Source: Desulfobulbaceae bacterium (lineage in GTDB: Bacteria > Desulfobacterota > Desulfobulbia > Desulfobulbales > SURF-16). From it: a stretch of 64,000 nt of DNA. The first letter of the stretch is position 1; each line of letters begins with the position of its first letter. Location: contig PKTX01000047.1 of the NCBI GenBank assembly GCA_002868945.1, forward strand, positions 40,392 through 104,391, written 5' to 3'. Shown here one piece after another: positions 62,457 to 64,000 of this stretch. The translations under genes and the position numbers were made by a program. Under the pieces are notes generated by a model. The model had not been told where the DNA came from. It did no database searches and saw nothing but the letters and a program-made list of their open reading frames with translations.

Positions 62457-62906
62457 ATGAAGTTTACATATAATCACAATCATTCTTTAGGGTATTTAAG
62501 TGGCTTGACAAATAGATTGCTTGGCAATCTACTCGCTAAGCGGTTCCAGGAAGCTGGAATCGACATGACATCCGAGCAGTGGGGAGCCATAATCGTGCTG
62601 CTTAATGGTGGGGCCATGACTCAGATGCACCTCGGAGAACAGCTATGCCTTGAAAAATCAAGTGTGAGTCGCCTGGTAAATGGACTTGAAAAACGAGGCT
62701 GGGTTGAACGAGCCAAGAACCTGAAGGATAACAGGCAGAATATCGTTACGCCGACACAGAAGGTTCTTGAGACGGCAGAACATTGTGCGGTTATAGCTAG
62801 GAGAATTCTTGAAGAAGCACAACGAGGTATGACTGAGGATGAGATGCTGGTCTTTAGGTCTCTCTTATCAAAAACTATAAAGAATCTAAAGAAACTGCAA
62901 AAATAG
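62457..62906 (+). CDS. MarR-family transcriptional regulator
   Basis: 149 residues. A winged HTH with MTQMHLGEQLCLEKSSVSRLVNGLEKRGWVERAKNLKDNRQNIV, including the wing DNR motif, is flanked by dimerisation helices. There is a single extended N-terminus (MKFTYNHNHSLGYLSGLTNRLLG) normal for the family. Base composition is clearly lower in GC than the rest of the window. It precedes an SDR gene on the same strand by 69 bp and probably controls it and itself. Confidence 0.88.
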   Translation: MKFTYNHNHSLGYLSGLTNRLLGNLLAKRFQEAGIDMTSEQWGAIIVLLNGGAMTQMHLGEQLCLEKSSVSRLVNGLEKRGWVERAKNLKDNRQNIVTPTQKVLETAEHCAVIARRILEEAQRGMTEDEMLVFRSLLSKTIKNLKKLQK

Positions 62907-62975
62907 GTGATATTTTTTGCCCCGATATGCTGTAAGCATTAACATAGAACAATTTTTACTAATCCGGAGGTTGAC

Positions 62976-63719
62976 ATGATAAAACGTAATGCCCTGATTA
63001 CTGGTGGTGCAAGAGGAATTGGTGCAGCGACGGCAAAATCTTTGGCTGAAGCTGGACATCGAATTTTTATTAACTTTGTGAACAGCACTAAGGTTGCAAC
63101 AGACCTTGCCGAAGACATTAAGAGAAATGGGGGTGAAGCATTCCCTGTGCAGGCAGATGTTCGAGATGACAATCAAGTTAAAGCAATGTTTGATAAAATA
63201 AACAACCAATGCGGTGGGGTCGATATACTTGTATCAAACGCAAATATGAATTTTACAGCTAAGCCTTTTATGGAGCAAACATGGGAAGAATTTTCTCAAA
63301 AATTAAATGACGAAATGCATGCCTCGTATGTGACAGCAAAATATGCTGGCGAAAAGATGAAAGAAAAGCAATTTGGTCGCTTGATTTTTATCTCCAGTAC
63401 ATTATCTGAAAGTCCAGTACCAAGCTTTATTGCTCACGGTTCAGCAAAAGGAGCACTTGATAGTTTTAGTAAATACCTCGCTCAAGAACTAGGTCCTTAT
63501 GGAATTACTTCAAATATTGTTGCCCCAGGACTGGTACTTACTGACGCAACAAAACATGCACCGGATGATTTTAAAGAGATGGTTCGAATGCATACACCAA
63601 CTCAAAGGATTGCAGTCCCCGAAGATGTTGCTAATGTAATTACATTTTTAGCAAGTGATAACAGTTCCCATGTAACAGGCACGTACACCCCTGTGTGTGG
63701 CGGAGCTTATTTACCTTAA
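62976..63719 (+). CDS. SDR-family oxidoreductase with His in place of the catalytic Tyr
   Basis: 247 residues, FabG-like. The cofactor site is ALITGGARGIGAATAKSLAEAG, with NANMNF replacing the usual NNAG-type motif. The catalytic Ser is in LIFISSTLSES, but where YxxxK is expected the sequence is IAHGSAKGALDSF, so the tyrosine is histidine while the lysine remains. GGAGG precedes the ATG. Normal ketoreductase activity is therefore doubtful; a modified mechanism or a structural role is possible. AT-rich like the MarR gene; likely acquired together. Confidence 0.85.
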   Translation: MIKRNALITGGARGIGAATAKSLAEAGHRIFINFVNSTKVATDLAEDIKRNGGEAFPVQADVRDDNQVKAMFDKINNQCGGVDILVSNANMNFTAKPFMEQTWEEFSQKLNDEMHASYVTAKYAGEKMKEKQFGRLIFISSTLSESPVPSFIAHGSAKGALDSFSKYLAQELGPYGITSNIVAPGLVLTDATKHAPDDFKEMVRMHTPTQRIAVPEDVANVITFLASDNSSHVTGTYTPVCGGAYLP

Positions 63720-63819
63720 TTTGAACAATGTCTTCTTGTTTATAGTGTTGCGGACACCTCTGGAACATTTTCACATCCAAAAGTAACATGTCCCAAAGAT
63801 TATCAAAATAAAAGAGAGC

Positions 63820-63940
63820 GCCGAACCAGGCGCTTGAGTGGACGCGGTGATCTTCGGCGGCGCTGAAGCGGCAACTTCAGGTGGCGCGCCACTCAGCTCA
63901 ACGATAAGTGGACCGCTCCGCGCTCCACTTATCGTTCGCC
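63820..63940. other. attC-like site with inserted hairpin
   Basis: GCCGAAC (63820-63826) and GTTCGCC (63934-63940) are nearly complementary outer boxes. Inside, GCGCTTGAGTGGACGCG (63830-63846) pairs with CGCGCCACTCAGCTC (63885-63899), with single unpaired bases as in integron attC sites. A perfect 13-bp hairpin (63900-63912 with 63924-63936) interrupts the right half between AAC and GTT, close to where integron recombination would cut. Confidence 0.4.
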
Positions 63941-63951
63941 GGATGCTTCGC

Positions 63952-64000
63952 TATTGACCTGAGAGGTTCCGCGCTCCGCGCTCCACCTATCAGGCCAATA
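63952..64000. repeat. Second large hairpin at window end
   Basis: TATTGACCTGAGAGGT (63952-63967) and ACCTATCAGGCCAATA (63985-64000) pair over 16 positions with few mismatches. The loop repeats CCGCGCTCC, shared with the hairpin at 63900-63936. The element may extend beyond the window. Confidence 0.55.

Overview
The window is about 64 kb of a high-GC bacterial chromosome with dense short operons on both strands. Gene content points to an anaerobic or facultative Gram-negative bacterium, most likely a Desulfobacterota of the Desulfobulbales type. The grounds are a four-subunit group 3b-type [NiFe] hydrogenase, a class III ribonucleotide reductase under a cobalamin riboswitch, a sirC-ccsA-hemA cluster, a KamA-type aminomutase, a membrane polyferredoxin, outer-membrane proteins (OmpA, porin) and an Mla lipid-transport system. 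The lineage is an inference from gene content only; no rRNA or tRNA gene was seen.

Layout. 1-4.3 kb (minus): mla-type transport operon (permease, ATPase, MCE protein cut by the window edge), preceded by a WYL regulator broken by an in-frame stop. 4.6-11 kb: bifunctional proline/P5C dehydrogenase, an OFA-type MFS transporter, and a membrane GGDEF protein. 11.6-17 kb: a STE24-like M48 protease convergent with the hydrogenase operon (order beta-gamma-delta-alpha). 17-22 kb: a GGDEF-EAL protein, an OmpA protein with calcium-binding type 3 repeats, and a thioredoxin-fold lipoprotein with CcdA. 22-25 kb: cobalamin riboswitch, nrdD, nrdG. 25-31 kb: envelope proteins (FlgT/LPP20-like, DUF4197, AsmA, DUF4126) and a MATE exporter. 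31.5-34.2 kb (minus): YhdH-like oxidoreductase, polyferredoxin, CobO. 34-41 kb: Smr protein, mnmA, mtaB, kamA, cinA, DUF2914. 41-46 kb: recA and alaS, then a DUF3047 protein. 46-50 kb: a tiny lipoprotein, a TlpA-like thioredoxin, a monohaem cytochrome c, a frameshifted TetR gene with an intact palindromic operator, and a DUF945 protein. 50-61 kb: a histidine kinase gene broken by an in-frame TAG, sirC-ccsA-hemA, a small membrane protein, then a porin, a binding protein and a hybrid histidine kinase. 61-64 kb: an AT-rich segment with a MarR regulator and an SDR enzyme, ending in an attC-like structure and two large hairpins. Its composition marks it as probably acquired.

The most unusual aspect is the non-coding material. 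At least two families of short elements with terminal inverted repeats lie between genes (family A: two copies of exactly 250 bp; family B: two copies of about 268 bp). They share an internal core although their ends differ, and two of them appear to supply the stop codon of the neighbouring gene. Three separate regulatory genes (WYL, TetR, PAS kinase) each carry one disabling change, suggesting ongoing loss of regulation, or assembly errors that reads would expose.
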